A stretch of DNA of 64,000 bases, taken from assembly GCA_019694435.1 (NCBI GenBank), contig JAIBBZ010000004.1:205224-269223 (forward strand), in the 5' to 3' direction. The first letter of the stretch is position 1; each line of letters starts with the position of its first letter. The notes under the pieces are model-generated. The model was not told the origin of the DNA and made no database searches. It saw nothing but the letters and a program-made list of their open reading frames with translations. The position numbers and the translations under genes are program-made. Below, piece after piece: positions 24,855-34,928 of the stretch. The stretch comes from Pirellulales bacterium. GTDB taxonomy: Bacteria > Planctomycetota > Planctomycetia > Pirellulales > JAEUIK01.

Positions 24855-26972
24855 TCAAGAGTCGCGCGGCTTCGGCTTTGCAAAGGGCGCCAGCTCGGGG
24901 AGGAGTTCCCATCCGGCAGGGACCTGCAGGTTCGCCCCTTCAAAGGCGTCTGCGGTTGGCTCGAAGCTGCCTCCCAAGTGCTTGTGCAGGAATCGCTCGG
25001 CGACGGCCCAAAAGGAGATCCAGCTTTCCGCCTGAAAATAGTCATGTCCCTCGTCGGGATAAACGAGATAAGTCACGTCCTTGCCATGTTGCTCGAGTGC
25101 CGAAACAAAGAGATCGGATTGTTGCTTGGGAACCACGACATCTTTACCACCGTGTGTGACCAGCAGCGGGCTCGTCACACGTTCGGCGAAATGCAACGGC
25201 GACTGGCGGCGCAACAACTCGAGCCCGTCGGGAGTCCGAGGATCGCCCACGCGCAGCGCAGTATCGCGCCACAACAAGCTCGTGCGGCGTGCGAACAGTT
25301 CCAGGTCCGACAGCCCATAGAGCGCCATCCCACAGGCGAATTCGTCCGGATAGAAGGCCGCTGTGGCGAACGTGGAGAACCCGCCAAAGGACCAACCCCA
25401 GATGCCGACTTTGCCTGGTTGGGCGATGTGCTGGTCGACAGCCCAGTGGGCGAAATCGACGAGATCCTGCTGCGACTTGCCTCCCCATTCGCGATAGCCT
25501 TGCTCGATGAACGACTTGCCAAAACCTCCGGCGCCGCGGAACTCGACGCGCAGCGCCGCGTAGCCGCGGTTCGCCAGCAGTTGCAGGCAGCGGTTGGTTA
25601 GCCAACTGTCCCAAGGGTAGGCCGCGTCGGGACCACCGTGGACGAACAACAGGGTGGGCAGCGGCGCGTCGGGCTGTCCGTCGGCGTTGGCGTCGGTGCC
25701 CGGAGGCAAATAGACATGGCATGGCAGCCGCAGGCCGTCGCGCGTGGTGGCCACGCGCGCGAACCGCGGGGCCAGCGGGTATTGATCGAGCACGCGGTTG
25801 GCTGAGAACAGCGGCTCGACGGTTTGCCGAGATCGCTGATACACGTGAAACCGCACGGGTCCGCCATCGAGGGGAGCGACCAGCCATGCGCGATCCTGGG
25901 CACTGATCCCGATGGTGCCCACCGGCCCGTGGAAGTGGTCTTCGAGCAGTGCAAAGTCGCGACGCACCGCTTCGTCGATCACGTACCGGCGGAGTTGATC
26001 GAATTGCGCCGTGGCCGCCAGCGCCCGACCCGTCACCCGATCGACAACGGCGATCGGACGGATATCGGCATCGGCGTCGGTGGCCAGGACCGTCTCTTGC
26101 CCGGTCGCCAGATCTACGGCCAGCAGCGCCGACTTGTCGCGGCCCGCGTTGTCGACCAGATACAAGACTTCGCCCGCTGCATCCACGCCGATCACCCCTT
26201 GGACGCCGGCGCCGGGCGCGCGTTGCACATTGGCACGATCGACGTCGAGCGTACGTAAGGGCACCCACTGATCGTCGTCTGCGCGCCGCAGCAGCTCGAG
26301 GGTTCCGTTAGGCCCCGCTTTCTCCGCGACGCGCGGCCGGTAGCTCGCGTCGAAGTGCACGGTCCGGAATTCCTTCCGTTCCAGGACGAGCACTTTTTCG
26401 GCGGTGAGGAGATCGATTTTCCAGTGGTCGTGAACCCGTGGGTCGCGATCATTGAGCGCTACGAGCGCCTGTCCTGGCAGTTCGCCGCTCAGTCGCTCGA
26501 GTCGCGCACTGACGCCGGGCAGCGGCGTCAGGTCAATCGTTGGTGCGCCTGAAGCATCGCAACTTGCGAGCCGCACGCCGTCGCGGACTTGCTGTTGCAC
26601 GAGTAGGCGCTGACCGTCGGCCGACCACCAGAGACCCAAGGGTTGGCCCTGATCGAGCAGTGCGACGCGCGTGCGCGCATCCGGGTCGTCCGAGGGGGCG
26701 ACCCAGGCCGTTCGCGTTCCATCTTGAATCTCAATGTAGGCGATCCGCTCCCCGTCGGGGCTCAGCACGGCGACCGGCCGGTCCGCATCGACGAACAGAG
26801 CGCGGCGTGGGATCAGGGTGGTGTCTGCGCTCGCTTGCGCGGAGCCCAGAAGCACCAGCCAGGCGACGACCCCCGCGAAACGCCACTTTTGGTCGGCGTT
26901 TCGCACCGCCCGGAGGTTCGTGCTGCGCAGCGGGCGATCTCGGCGCCATCGTCTCTCAGCTCGATCGATCAT
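24855..26972 (-). CDS. Exported S9-family (prolyl oligopeptidase-like) peptidase
   Basis: A 705-residue serine peptidase with a signal peptide (about residues 28-49, LLGSAQASA). A WD/beta-propeller-like region (residues ~50-420, e.g. LSPDGERIAYIEIQDG) precedes the alpha/beta-hydrolase domain. Catalytic residues are seen in GWSFGGFST (Ser), THGGKD (Asp) and DEGHDY (His). The family cleaves short peptides, here probably in the periplasm. The ATG at 26972 has a perfect AGGAGG site five bases upstream. The length matches acylaminoacyl-peptidase/DPP-like bacterial members. It is followed by the ECF sigma gene on the same strand, but a 235-bp gap suggests separate transcription. Confidence 0.9.
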   Translation of the reverse strand: MIDRAERRWRRDRPLRSTNLRAVRNADQKWRFAGVVAWLVLLGSAQASADTTLIPRRALFVDADRPVAVLSPDGERIAYIEIQDGTRTAWVAPSDDPDARTRVALLDQGQPLGLWWSADGQRLLVQQQVRDGVRLASCDASGAPTIDLTPLPGVSARLERLSGELPGQALVALNDRDPRVHDHWKIDLLTAEKVLVLERKEFRTVHFDASYRPRVAEKAGPNGTLELLRRADDDQWVPLRTLDVDRANVQRAPGAGVQGVIGVDAAGEVLYLVDNAGRDKSALLAVDLATGQETVLATDADADIRPIAVVDRVTGRALAATAQFDQLRRYVIDEAVRRDFALLEDHFHGPVGTIGISAQDRAWLVAPLDGGPVRFHVYQRSRQTVEPLFSANRVLDQYPLAPRFARVATTRDGLRLPCHVYLPPGTDANADGQPDAPLPTLLFVHGGPDAAYPWDSWLTNRCLQLLANRGYAALRVEFRGAGGFGKSFIEQGYREWGGKSQQDLVDFAHWAVDQHIAQPGKVGIWGWSFGGFSTFATAAFYPDEFACGMALYGLSDLELFARRTSLLWRDTALRVGDPRTPDGLELLRRQSPLHFAERVTSPLLVTHGGKDVVVPKQQSDLFVSALEQHGKDVTYLVYPDEGHDYFQAESWISFWAVAERFLHKHLGGSFEPTADAFEGANLQVPAGWELLPELAPFAKPKPRDS

Positions 26973-27646
26973 CGATTCCTCCTGCCTCGCGGCGGTTCAT
27001 CGTCGCCGCGCGCTGGGGTCAGCCACGGCGAAGGACTGGTCTTGTTCGAGGAAAATCTTGGCGGCACTTCGTTGACCCAGCAAACAGGCTTGGGGCGACG
27101 CGATCCACTCGGCCCTAAGATACAAAGGCGTCGACGATGGACACAGAGAAACATCTCCTGGGGATGACCTGACCACCGGCTGCTTGAGCTGCGCGGAACG
27201 CGAAATGGTTCCGTCGCTTGCGACTTGAGGAGCGCCCCGAAGCGTAACGCTGAATCGCTCCACGCAAGCGGCGATCGCCTTGGCGTTGCGACCGGCCGAG
27301 ACAGGTACGGCAGCGGCCGTGATCGTCCGCATGCTGGAACACGGCGAGCCGACGATTTGCCGCTGGAAGACGAAATTCGCCGGGTAAATCGCCGCCCAGG
27401 CGCGGCGGCTCCAACGATTCGAAGCCGGGAACCGCAAGCTCATGCTGTGCGTGCCCGTCCCGAGCGGAGCGCGATCGACGAGCACCGACAGACCCGTGAT
27501 GGATGCCTGTTGACCGGCGTTCGCATAGCCGCGCCCTGGCATTTCTTGAACCATTCCCCCGGAGAGATTTAGAATCAGTTGTGGCCGCCGTGCTTCCGCG
27601 GCCGGATCGTCCCGCCCCAGAATCTGTCGCTTTCGGACCTCCCGCC
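26973..27646. other. Divergent intergenic region between S9 peptidase and PSCyt1/PSD1 gene
   Basis: 674 bases separating two divergently oriented secreted-protein genes. Apart from the weak candidate ORF at 26997-27554 nothing is recognised; promoters for both directions should lie here. Confidence 0.4.
26997..27554 (-). CDS. Possible unrecognised protein upstream of S9 peptidase
   Basis: An open frame of 185 codons whose ATG at 27554 gives MVQEMPGRGYANAG. Codon third positions are mostly G/C in the first two thirds, as in neighbours, and its stop lies 24 bp before the S9 peptidase start. Against it: no canonical ribosome site, no recognised family, no signal or membrane segment, and alternative frames are also open here as is common in high-GC DNA. 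Listed as a weak candidate only. Confidence 0.22.
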   Translation of the reverse strand: MVQEMPGRGYANAGQQASITGLSVLVDRAPLGTGTHSMSLRFPASNRWSRRAWAAIYPANFVFQRQIVGSPCSSMRTITAAAVPVSAGRNAKAIAACVERFSVTLRGAPQVASDGTISRSAQLKQPVVRSSPGDVSLCPSSTPLYLRAEWIASPQACLLGQRSAAKIFLEQDQSFAVADPSARRR

Positions 27647-30274
27647 ATGCTGCGACACCTGTTGGTTCTTGTCGGCATGGTCGTCCCGCTGCTGATCCAG
27701 GGCGAGAGACTTTGGGCAGCGGAAAACGTGACTTCCGCCGCATCCAGTCTGCCCGCCGACGCGATCTCGTTCGATGTCCAGATCCGGCCGATCTTGAAGG
27801 CACATTGCTGGCATTGCCATGGCGAGGAAGAAGAGCGGCAAGGCACGCTCGACACGCGGCTGGTACGGCTGCTCCTCAGCGGAGGCGATTCGGGGCCCGC
27901 CATCGTTCCCGGACGGCACGACGAGAGCCTGCTCTATCAACGCATCGCGGCCGGCGAAATGCCGCCGGGCGAAAAGAAGCTCTCGCCCGCCGACGTGCAA
28001 TTGATCGCCCGCTGGATCGACCAGGGCGCGTTGCCCTCCAGTGCCGAACCAGCCGCGCTGGCCCCGGGCAGTTTGTTCAGCGACGCCGAGCGTTTGCACT
28101 GGTCGTTTCAGCCGATCCGTCGACCGCCGCTGCCGCCAGTCACGCGGCCCGACCTGGTCGCGACGCCGATCGATGCCTTCCTGTTGGCCGAATTGGAAAA
28201 GCAGGGTCTCAGTTTTGGTCCGCTGGCCGATCGCGCCACGCTAATGCGCCGGTTGCACTTCGACCTGACCGGTTTACCTCCGACGCCGGCAGAAATCGAA
28301 GCGTTTGTCGCCGATCCGGCGCCTGATGCTTACGACCAACTCGTCGAGCGCCTGCTCGCCTCGCCTGCTTACGGCGAGCGCTGGGGCCGTCACTGGCTCG
28401 ACGTGGCCGGCTATGCCGACAGCGACGGCTACAGCGAGAAAGACGCCGAACGCAAATGGGCCTATCGCTACCGCGACTATGTGATCCGAGCGCTGAATAA
28501 CGACAAGCCGTGGAACGAATTCCTCGTCGAGCAACTGGCCGGGGACGAATTGCTTGCGCCGCCCTACGCGAATCTCTCGCCTCAGCAGGCCGATTGCCTG
28601 ATCGCCACCGGTTTGCTGCGCATGGGGCCCGACGGGACCTCGGATAGCGACGTTGACCAACCGACGGCCCGGAATGAAGTGCTGGCCGACACGATCAAGA
28701 TCGTTTCGACGGCGCTGTTGGGCTTGTCGGTCGGCTGCGCGCAATGCCACGATCATCGGTATGATCCGATCCGGCAGGCCGACTACTATCGGCTGCGCGC
28801 GATTTTCGAGCCGGCGTACGATTGTCAGAAATGGCTTACCCCCGCGGCACGACTGGTCTCGCTCTGGCCGGACGACGTGCGCGAGTTGGCCGCCGCTGTC
28901 GAAGCCGGACTGGCCAATCTGAATAAGCAGCGGACCGCCGAGCTCGATGCCCTCGTTGCCGAGACATTCGCACGCGAGCTCGCCAAGCTGCCGGCCGAGA
29001 TTCAGCCTGCGGCCCGCGCGGCGCGCGATACCCCGACCGATCAGCGGACCGACGACCAGCAACAACTGATCAAGCAATACCCCTTCCTGAATGTCGACCG
29101 GGGCAGCGTCTATCTCTACCTTCCGGATCGACTGAACGGTTTCACGAACAAGTGGGACCAGCTCCTCGCGGCCGCGTCGGCCAGACGTCCGGCCGACGAC
29201 CTGGTCCAATGTCTGACCGAGCCGACCAGCCCGCCGCCGGTGACTCGGCTGTTCTACCGCGGCGACTTCAATCAGCCACGGCAGGAGCTCGCTCCCGGCG
29301 AACTGTCGATCCTGCCGGCCAACGACTGCACAATTGCCGTCGACGATCCGACCCTGCCGACGACCGGCCGCCGGCTGGCCTATGCACGGCATCTCACCAA
29401 CGGACGGCATCCGCTCGTGGCCCGGGTCCTGGTGAATCGATTCTGGATGCAGCATTTTGGTCGCGGGCTGGTCGCGACGGTGGCGGATTTTGGCATGCTC
29501 GGCGAGGCCCCCTCGCATCCCGCGCTGCTGGATTGGCTGGCCGACGATTTCATGCGCGCCGGCTGGAGGCTGAAGCGCTGGCACCGCCAGGTCGTGCTCT
29601 CGACCGCCTATCGCCAATCGTCGCAGCGGCGCGAAGAACTCGACGCCGTCGATCCGGACAACCTCCTCCTGGGCCGGATGCACGTGCGCCGGCTGGAGGC
29701 CGAGGTGATTCGCGACGCGCTGTTGGCGGCGAGCGGCCAATTGTCGAATCGGATGTTTGGCCCGTCGGTTTCGGTGATGCCGGACGAAGTGGGGCAAATT
29801 GTCGTGGGCGTCGATACGCGCGATTCTGCCGGTCGGCCCTCGGGTCGGTTCGTGTCGCTCGGTGAGGATGAATTCCGCCGCAGCATCTACGTGTGTGTGC
29901 GCCGCACGATGCCGCTGGGGATGCTCGAATCCTTCGATGCGCCGCTGATGACGCCGAATTGCTCGAAACGCGCCCAGTCGACCGTCGCGCCGCAATCGCT
30001 GCTGATGATGAACAGCGATTTCGTGGTCCAGAGCGCCTTGACGATGGCCGAACGCGTCGCGGCCGAAGTCGGCGCCGACCCGGCCGCGCAAGTTCGCCGA
30101 GCTTGGCTGCTGGCCTTCGCCCAGCAGCCGTCGAGCGCCCAGCAGGCCGCGGGAACTTCGTTTCTGCAGGAACAAGCGAAGTTGCTGGCCGATCAGCCGC
30201 AGCCGGGCCGCGTCGCGCTGGCGCATTTTTGCCAAGCGCTCGTCAGCTCCAACGGCTTCTTGTACGTCGATTGA
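27647..30274 (+). CDS. Planctomycete cytochrome c / DUF1549 / DUF1553 protein (PSCyt1-PSD1)
   Basis: An 875-residue exported protein of a family abundant in Planctomycetes. A signal peptide (residues 1-24) precedes a PSCyt1 domain with the haem motif CWHCH and a downstream MPPG that probably supplies the axial Met. DUF1549 follows (PIDAFLLAELEKQGLSFGPL, FDLTGLPPTPAEIEAF, YGERWGRHWLDVAGYADSDG) and DUF1553 occupies the C-terminal half (RVLVNRFWMQHFGRGLV, RRLEAEVIRDALL, MPLGMLESFDAP). The biochemical role is unproven; the family is thought to act with DUF1501 proteins in degradation of complex carbohydrates or other electron-yielding substrates. ATG at 27647 is chosen for the signal peptide. The DUF1501 gene begins 11 bp downstream. 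Confidence 0.93.
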   Translation: MLRHLLVLVGMVVPLLIQGERLWAAENVTSAASSLPADAISFDVQIRPILKAHCWHCHGEEEERQGTLDTRLVRLLLSGGDSGPAIVPGRHDESLLYQRIAAGEMPPGEKKLSPADVQLIARWIDQGALPSSAEPAALAPGSLFSDAERLHWSFQPIRRPPLPPVTRPDLVATPIDAFLLAELEKQGLSFGPLADRATLMRRLHFDLTGLPPTPAEIEAFVADPAPDAYDQLVERLLASPAYGERWGRHWLDVAGYADSDGYSEKDAERKWAYRYRDYVIRALNNDKPWNEFLVEQLAGDELLAPPYANLSPQQADCLIATGLLRMGPDGTSDSDVDQPTARNEVLADTIKIVSTALLGLSVGCAQCHDHRYDPIRQADYYRLRAIFEPAYDCQKWLTPAARLVSLWPDDVRELAAAVEAGLANLNKQRTAELDALVAETFARELAKLPAEIQPAARAARDTPTDQRTDDQQQLIKQYPFLNVDRGSVYLYLPDRLNGFTNKWDQLLAAASARRPADDLVQCLTEPTSPPPVTRLFYRGDFNQPRQELAPGELSILPANDCTIAVDDPTLPTTGRRLAYARHLTNGRHPLVARVLVNRFWMQHFGRGLVATVADFGMLGEAPSHPALLDWLADDFMRAGWRLKRWHRQVVLSTAYRQSSQRREELDAVDPDNLLLGRMHVRRLEAEVIRDALLAASGQLSNRMFGPSVSVMPDEVGQIVVGVDTRDSAGRPSGRFVSLGEDEFRRSIYVCVRRTMPLGMLESFDAPLMTPNCSKRAQSTVAPQSLLMMNSDFVVQSALTMAERVAAEVGADPAAQVRRAWLLAFAQQPSSAQQAAGTSFLQEQAKLLADQPQPGRVALAHFCQALVSSNGFLYVD

Positions 30275-30285
30275 AGGGCGTCCCC

Positions 30286-31722
30286 ATGTTGCACTACACC
30301 CGACGCCACTTTCTCGGCCAACAAATCTTCGGCCTCGGCGGCGTCGCACTGGCACATCTGCTGGCGTGTGATCGGGCGCACGCGGTCCCGCCGATGCCGA
30401 GGCTGGACCGCGAACAATACGACCTGCGGCCGCGATCCCCGGCCCGCGAGCCGCGGGCCAGGGCCATGATTTCGATGTTCATGCAAGGTGGGCCGAGCCA
30501 CATCGATCTGTTCGATCTCAAGCCCGAGCTGACGCGGCGGCATCTGCAGACTTATTCCGGCGAGATCAAGTACGACAACGCGGCCGAGGCCAGCGCCAAG
30601 CTGTTCGGAAGCCCCTGGAAATTCGCCCCACAAGGCCAGTGTGGCATGGAGTTGAGTGAGCTGTTGCCGCATTTGGGCTCGGTGGCCGACGAGATCTGCC
30701 TGATCCGCTCGATGCATACCGACGTGAACAATCACGGCCAATCGATCAACGCCCTCAACACGGGCAATATTCAGCCGGGCCGGCCTTCGCTCGGCTCGTG
30801 GATGACCTACGCCCTGGGGAGCGAAAGCCAGAGCCTGCCGGCGTTTGTCGTGCTCAGCGATCCGGGCGGGTTGCCGGTATTGGGAGTCGAGAACTGGCAG
30901 AACGGTTGGCTGCCGTCGATCTATCAAGGGACCGTCGTGCGGCCGCAGGAGCCGCGCATTCTGAACCTCGATCCGCCCGAGCATCTGCGTGGCCGCGCGC
31001 AGGAATCCTTTCTGGCCTACCTGCATCAATTGAACGAGACCCACCTGGCCGAGCATCCGCGTGAGCAGGACCTCGCGGCGCGGATTCAAAGCTACGAGCT
31101 GGCGGCACGCATGCAGGTGGCCGCCAAAGAGGCGCTCGCCATCGAAGCCGAGACCGAGGCGACGCACCGCCTGTATGGGCTCGACGACCCGGAGACGCGT
31201 GACTATGGCTCGCGGTGCCTGATTGCCCGGCGGTTGGTTGAACGCGGGGTGCGGTTTGTGCAGATTTTCACCGGCAACCAGACGTGGGACCATCACGGCA
31301 ACATCATCAAGTCTCTGCCGCAAGTTTGCCGGCGAACGGATCAACCGAGCGCCGCGCTGGTGCAAGATCTCAAACAGCGCGGCCTGCTTGATTCGACCCT
31401 CGTGCACTGGGGCGGCGAAATGGGCCGGCTGCCGGTGATTCAAAACGAGCAGAACATCGGCCGCGATCATAACACCTACGGTTTCAGCATGTGGCTGGCT
31501 GGCGGCGGAATTCGCGGTGGCTGCGTGCACGGCGCCACCGACGAATTGGGCCACAAGGCGGTCGCCGACACCGTCTCGCACCACGAGTATCACGCCACGC
31601 TACTGCACCTGTTGGGCATCGACAGCGCCCAGACGTCGTTCGCGCGCCCCACGGGCACCGGCAGCCTGATGGACGGACAAACCGTCAACGTCGTCGGTCC
31701 GATCTTGAAACAGGCGATCTGA
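30286..31722 (+). CDS. DUF1501 sulfatase-like protein with Tat-type signal
   Basis: A 478-residue DUF1501 protein, distantly related to the alkaline-phosphatase/sulfatase fold. The N-terminus has a twin-arginine motif (TRRHFLGQ) and a hydrophobic stretch (IFGLGGVALAHLLA), so Tat export is likely. Family blocks: MISMFMQGGPSHIDLFD, EICLIRSMHTDVNNHG, NTGNIQPGRPSLGSWMTYAL, FTGNQTWDHHGN, HWGGEMGRLPV and GRDHNTYGFSMWL. His/Asp residues in these blocks are candidates for metal binding. The ATG at 30286 follows the PSCyt1/PSD1 stop by 11 bp; the two form a conserved planctomycete pair and probably function together. Confidence 0.93.
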   Translation: MLHYTRRHFLGQQIFGLGGVALAHLLACDRAHAVPPMPRLDREQYDLRPRSPAREPRARAMISMFMQGGPSHIDLFDLKPELTRRHLQTYSGEIKYDNAAEASAKLFGSPWKFAPQGQCGMELSELLPHLGSVADEICLIRSMHTDVNNHGQSINALNTGNIQPGRPSLGSWMTYALGSESQSLPAFVVLSDPGGLPVLGVENWQNGWLPSIYQGTVVRPQEPRILNLDPPEHLRGRAQESFLAYLHQLNETHLAEHPREQDLAARIQSYELAARMQVAAKEALAIEAETEATHRLYGLDDPETRDYGSRCLIARRLVERGVRFVQIFTGNQTWDHHGNIIKSLPQVCRRTDQPSAALVQDLKQRGLLDSTLVHWGGEMGRLPVIQNEQNIGRDHNTYGFSMWLAGGGIRGGCVHGATDELGHKAVADTVSHHEYHATLLHLLGIDSAQTSFARPTGTGSLMDGQTVNVVGPILKQAI

Positions 31723-31978
31723 CCGCGCGCTGGTTGGCAAGCCCGCCGCAACAGTCCGCCGAGTTGTTCGGCCGCGAAGCGCCGGCGAGCCATATTGACC
31801 ATCCTTCCCGGGTCTCCCGTCGAAAGCCTGTCACCCTCGGCCCGGACCGATTCTTAGGGGGGCAGGGCACCGCCAGCTTGCGCAGGACTCGACCATCGTG
31901 CGCAAGCCACGACGTGGCTGCCGGTGCCGCCGGTCGGCGGCCGCGTTGCTCACTCCGGCGGCGGGCGACCACCGCGGA
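31723..31978. repeat. Convergent intergenic region carrying degenerate repeat, copy B
   Basis: 256 bases between converging genes. Positions about 31826-31900 share CGGACCGATTCT, GGCAGG and GGACTCG, in the same order and orientation, with 12851-12920. No gene and no T-tract terminator seen. Confidence 0.45.
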
Positions 31979-33586
31979 TCACCGCTCGGCAAGTCGTCGT
32001 TGCAACGTCTCGATCGCCTCTTGGTAGACCTGCCCCACGCGTTCCCGTTGGGCGCGATCGCCAAAGCGGGCCACCGCCTGAATCTGCTCCCAATCCGACT
32101 TCATCTGGGCGATGAGGCGCCGCGCCGTTGGCTCGTCGAACGGGCCCTTTCCCGCCAGGTCGATGTAGATCGGGCTAGTATGCGCAAACAGATCGCCACC
32201 GAATTCATTCTTGCCGATCGGCACGGTCGACTCGGGGTTGCCATCGACCGACGGGGGCCGAACGCGCAGCGCCAGCCAACTCGGCGCGTCGACGTCGATC
32301 GTGCTGTCGAGCATCGCCAGGAAGTGCGCTCCCTCGGACACTGCGTCCGCATGCTGCACGACACGGCCGTTTTGCACCAGCTCGATCCGCTGGAAATCTG
32401 CCCGGCCAACGGCACCGCCGGTCACTTTCAATCGCCGCGGACCGTCGAGCTCGATTCGACTCCCCGGGGCGCAATTCTCGACCGTGAATTCCAGGAGCGG
32501 TCCATTGGTGACAAAGGACCTGCCCTCGGCGAGTCGATCGAGCCACTCGGTCGGCGTAGCCGCGCGATCCGCCATCACGTACGCCCGCGACCAATCGTAG
32601 AGAAACCAATCGGTGCCCGTGCTCAACGGCACCTTCAGACCGAGATTGAGATACTGGTAATAGGGCTCTTCGTAGCTGCCGTGCCGGTTGCCGTCGCAGA
32701 CGTTGTTCGCATCGAGCCGGCCGAGGATGAAGTTCGGCGCGTCTTCGAATCCGCGACGATTGTGGGCCCAAATGGCCTTACCGCCCAGCCGTCGCGCCTC
32801 GTCGATACCTGTTCTTAGCGGCGGCGAATCAAACCCGCGCCGGGTGATTCCTGGGCCGATGCTCACGGGTTGAATCACCCCGGGAATATCGAGCAGCAGC
32901 ACGTGCCCATAGCCTTCGCCGTATGCCCCGAAGTTGTGCCGGAGTTCCTGGCCGTAGCCCCAGCGCACCTCGGCGCTCGAGAGGCGCGCCAGATCGGCGG
33001 GGGTGTATTTGTTGCTCGTGTATTCCAGATCGGCATCGGCCCGCTCCAGATACGAGACGAAAACAATCGCCAGCCCATCGGCCCGGGGCACTTCGCACAA
33101 ATAGCGATCGGCCTGTTGCTGGCTGAGTTTGCGAAGATGCAGGTGCGTGTTGCCAGCCAGGTAGCCGTCGCGTCCGAGGTGACCAATGCGCGGCAAGGCG
33201 ATCTCGAGCGCCGCCTCGTGCTTGCCGGTCAAGTCGATGGACTTGACGACCTGCTCGGTCTCCAACCCGGACAGCGCCGCGATCGAGAGCGGCTCTGCCG
33301 GCACCGTCACGACGCGAGGCCCCGGCAAGACCCACCAATCATGTACCGGACCGGGTTCTTCCACGCCTTGCCCGCGATTAAGTAGCTCGGCGATCTCGAC
33401 GACCCGCCCGTCGGCGGATCTAAGCTGAACGATCCCAGGCACTTCCTGGGCTGTCGCCGCATCGGTCAATTGGATGTGCAGCGCACACGTCGCGCCGGCC
33501 GTTTCGGTGGCGCGGCAACTTGCCGCCGCGATCCCGAGGAGAATTGCCAAGACGCGTAGCGGCCCCAGGAGCGGAGAACGCAACAT
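31979..33586 (-). CDS. Exported CehA/McbA-family metallohydrolase (PHP superfamily)
   Basis: A 535-residue protein with a signal peptide (LLGPLRVLAILLGIAAASC; a Cys near residue 23 may make it a lipoprotein). After an N-terminal beta domain, the PHP-type metallohydrolase core contains GNTHLHLRKL (HxH metal ligands), a central FGAYGEGYGHVLLL, WAHNRRGFED and STGTDWFLYDWSRAYV. CehA/McbA enzymes include carbaryl hydrolase; the natural substrate here is unknown, plausibly a phosphate or carboxyl ester. The start at 33586 has GAGG about nine bases upstream. It ends the minus-strand pair begun by the nitrilase-like gene, which lies 130 bp upstream. Confidence 0.8.
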   Translation of the reverse strand: MLRSPLLGPLRVLAILLGIAAASCRATETAGATCALHIQLTDAATAQEVPGIVQLRSADGRVVEIAELLNRGQGVEEPGPVHDWWVLPGPRVVTVPAEPLSIAALSGLETEQVVKSIDLTGKHEAALEIALPRIGHLGRDGYLAGNTHLHLRKLSQQQADRYLCEVPRADGLAIVFVSYLERADADLEYTSNKYTPADLARLSSAEVRWGYGQELRHNFGAYGEGYGHVLLLDIPGVIQPVSIGPGITRRGFDSPPLRTGIDEARRLGGKAIWAHNRRGFEDAPNFILGRLDANNVCDGNRHGSYEEPYYQYLNLGLKVPLSTGTDWFLYDWSRAYVMADRAATPTEWLDRLAEGRSFVTNGPLLEFTVENCAPGSRIELDGPRRLKVTGGAVGRADFQRIELVQNGRVVQHADAVSEGAHFLAMLDSTIDVDAPSWLALRVRPPSVDGNPESTVPIGKNEFGGDLFAHTSPIYIDLAGKGPFDEPTARRLIAQMKSDWEQIQAVARFGDRAQRERVGQVYQEAIETLQRRLAER

Positions 33587-33716
33587 GTGCGAACCTCGCT
33601 CGCAATCGATCGAGCTGCGGCAAGCTGGCAGGCGGGCGTCAAGGCATGAAGGAGCTACGGTCCGCAAACCCGGGCCTCGTCCGCACGAGCGTCGGATCGA
33701 GTCAGCGCCGACGAGT

Positions 33717-34616
33717 TCAACGGTCCGCATCGAATCGCGGCAGATCAAAATAATAGATTGCCGGCTCATCGCTCGGGCCATTACGTTCGGCAGCATCGAT
33801 CAACAGCCGATCTCCCACGATCTGCTGCACGGCATTGGTGCCGTCCGGGCGCGTCACCAGAAATTCTGCAGGATGCACGAACAGGATGAATTTGTGATTC
33901 TCGCGTGAGCGAGCTTGTACGATCGGGTCGTTCTTAATCGTGCCGAACATTCCGCCCGATGGGCAGACCAGAAAATCGGCCCCCGAATCGGAGATCTTTC
34001 GCACGATCTCCGGTTCGGTGCGATCGGCGCAAATCATAATGCCGATCTTCCCCAGCGCGGTGTCGAACACCGGCGAATCTACGCCCGGGGTGTTGCGCAC
34101 CAACTCGTGCTGCAGTTTCTGCTTGCGATACTTCCCCACCAGCGCGCCGTCGGGACCGAGCAGCACGGCCGTGTTGTATCGCAGCGGGCCGTCGGCCTCG
34201 AGCATGCCGGCGACCAGGTAGATCTCAAGTTCGTCCGCCAACGCAGCCAGTTTGCGGAAGTATTTGCCTGCGGGAATCGGTTCGCCGAGCCGTTGATATT
34301 CTTCCAGGGGAATGGTCTTGTCCGCGATCGCGTAACCGTCGAGGAAGCACTCCGTCGTACAGATAAGCTGGGCGCCGTCGGCGGTTGCCCGGCGAATCAA
34401 GGGTTCGACGCGCTGCCAATTGGCTTCCTTGTCTTGTCGAATCCACTTGAGCACGATGCCGGCCACCTTCGTTGTCGGCGCAGCAGGTGCCGGCGTTGGG
34501 CGAGCAGCTTGGGCCACCACGCTCGATTCGTTCGACACCAGACAGCACGCCGCCAGCAAGATCGCGACGTCACGCAGGGTGCCAGGGTGGTGACAGGTGT
34601 GTGCTTTCGAATGCAT
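33717..34616 (-). CDS. Exported carbon-nitrogen hydrolase (nitrilase superfamily)
   Basis: A 299-residue amidase-fold protein with an N-terminal hydrophobic export signal (DVAILLAACCLVSNESSVVA). The catalytic triad is visible: Glu in CTTECFLDG, Lys in KYRKQKLQHE and Cys in IMICADRTEPE. Family members cleave amide or nitrile C-N bonds. Bacterial nitrilases are usually cytoplasmic, so an exported one suggests action on an extracellular amide such as a modified sugar or peptide. ATG at 34616 is chosen; an ATG nine bases earlier is equally possible. It is divergent from the GH106-like gene and upstream of the metallohydrolase. Confidence 0.82.
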   Translation of the reverse strand: MHSKAHTCHHPGTLRDVAILLAACCLVSNESSVVAQAARPTPAPAAPTTKVAGIVLKWIRQDKEANWQRVEPLIRRATADGAQLICTTECFLDGYAIADKTIPLEEYQRLGEPIPAGKYFRKLAALADELEIYLVAGMLEADGPLRYNTAVLLGPDGALVGKYRKQKLQHELVRNTPGVDSPVFDTALGKIGIMICADRTEPEIVRKISDSGADFLVCPSGGMFGTIKNDPIVQARSRENHKFILFVHPAEFLVTRPDGTNAVQQIVGDRLLIDAAERNGPSDEPAIYYFDLPRFDADR

Positions 34617-34928
34617 GCGTGACATCCCCGCTGGCAACGTCTACCTGGACCCATGCTGCACGGCAACGTTTCCCAATTGCCCGCGACGCCTTCGCAGCGG
34701 GAACAACTCACCCAGCATATCAGACGATTTCAAGCACCGTCTGATTCGCCAACGTGCAGTCCTGGCCGTTCTTTTGCCGTGCCGCCCTTGCGTGTTGGCT
34801 GGTCTTGCGCGTCAAATGTTCGCCATTTGGGCGACGCCCTGATCGCAGGCCTGTACGGCTCGCCCGACTGGGATGCTGAGTATTCTGACTTCGCAGCCGC
34901 AGCGATCGAACCCGAGCAGCTCAAGACG
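34617..34928. other. Divergent promoter region, no gene recognised
   Basis: 312 bases between the nitrilase-like and GH106-like genes. The plus-strand frame stays open upstream of 34929 but encodes nothing recognisable. Promoters for both genes should be here; no clear hexamers or operators were found by eye. Confidence 0.4.

Noticed and set aside
28274..30355. Minus-strand frame of 693 codons opposite the PSCyt1/PSD1 gene
   Set aside because: Covers a gene with clear family motifs on the other strand and shows no recognisable domain.
30193..31593. Minus-strand frame of 466 codons opposite the DUF1501 gene
   Set aside because: Antisense shadow; the plus strand encodes a complete DUF1501 protein.
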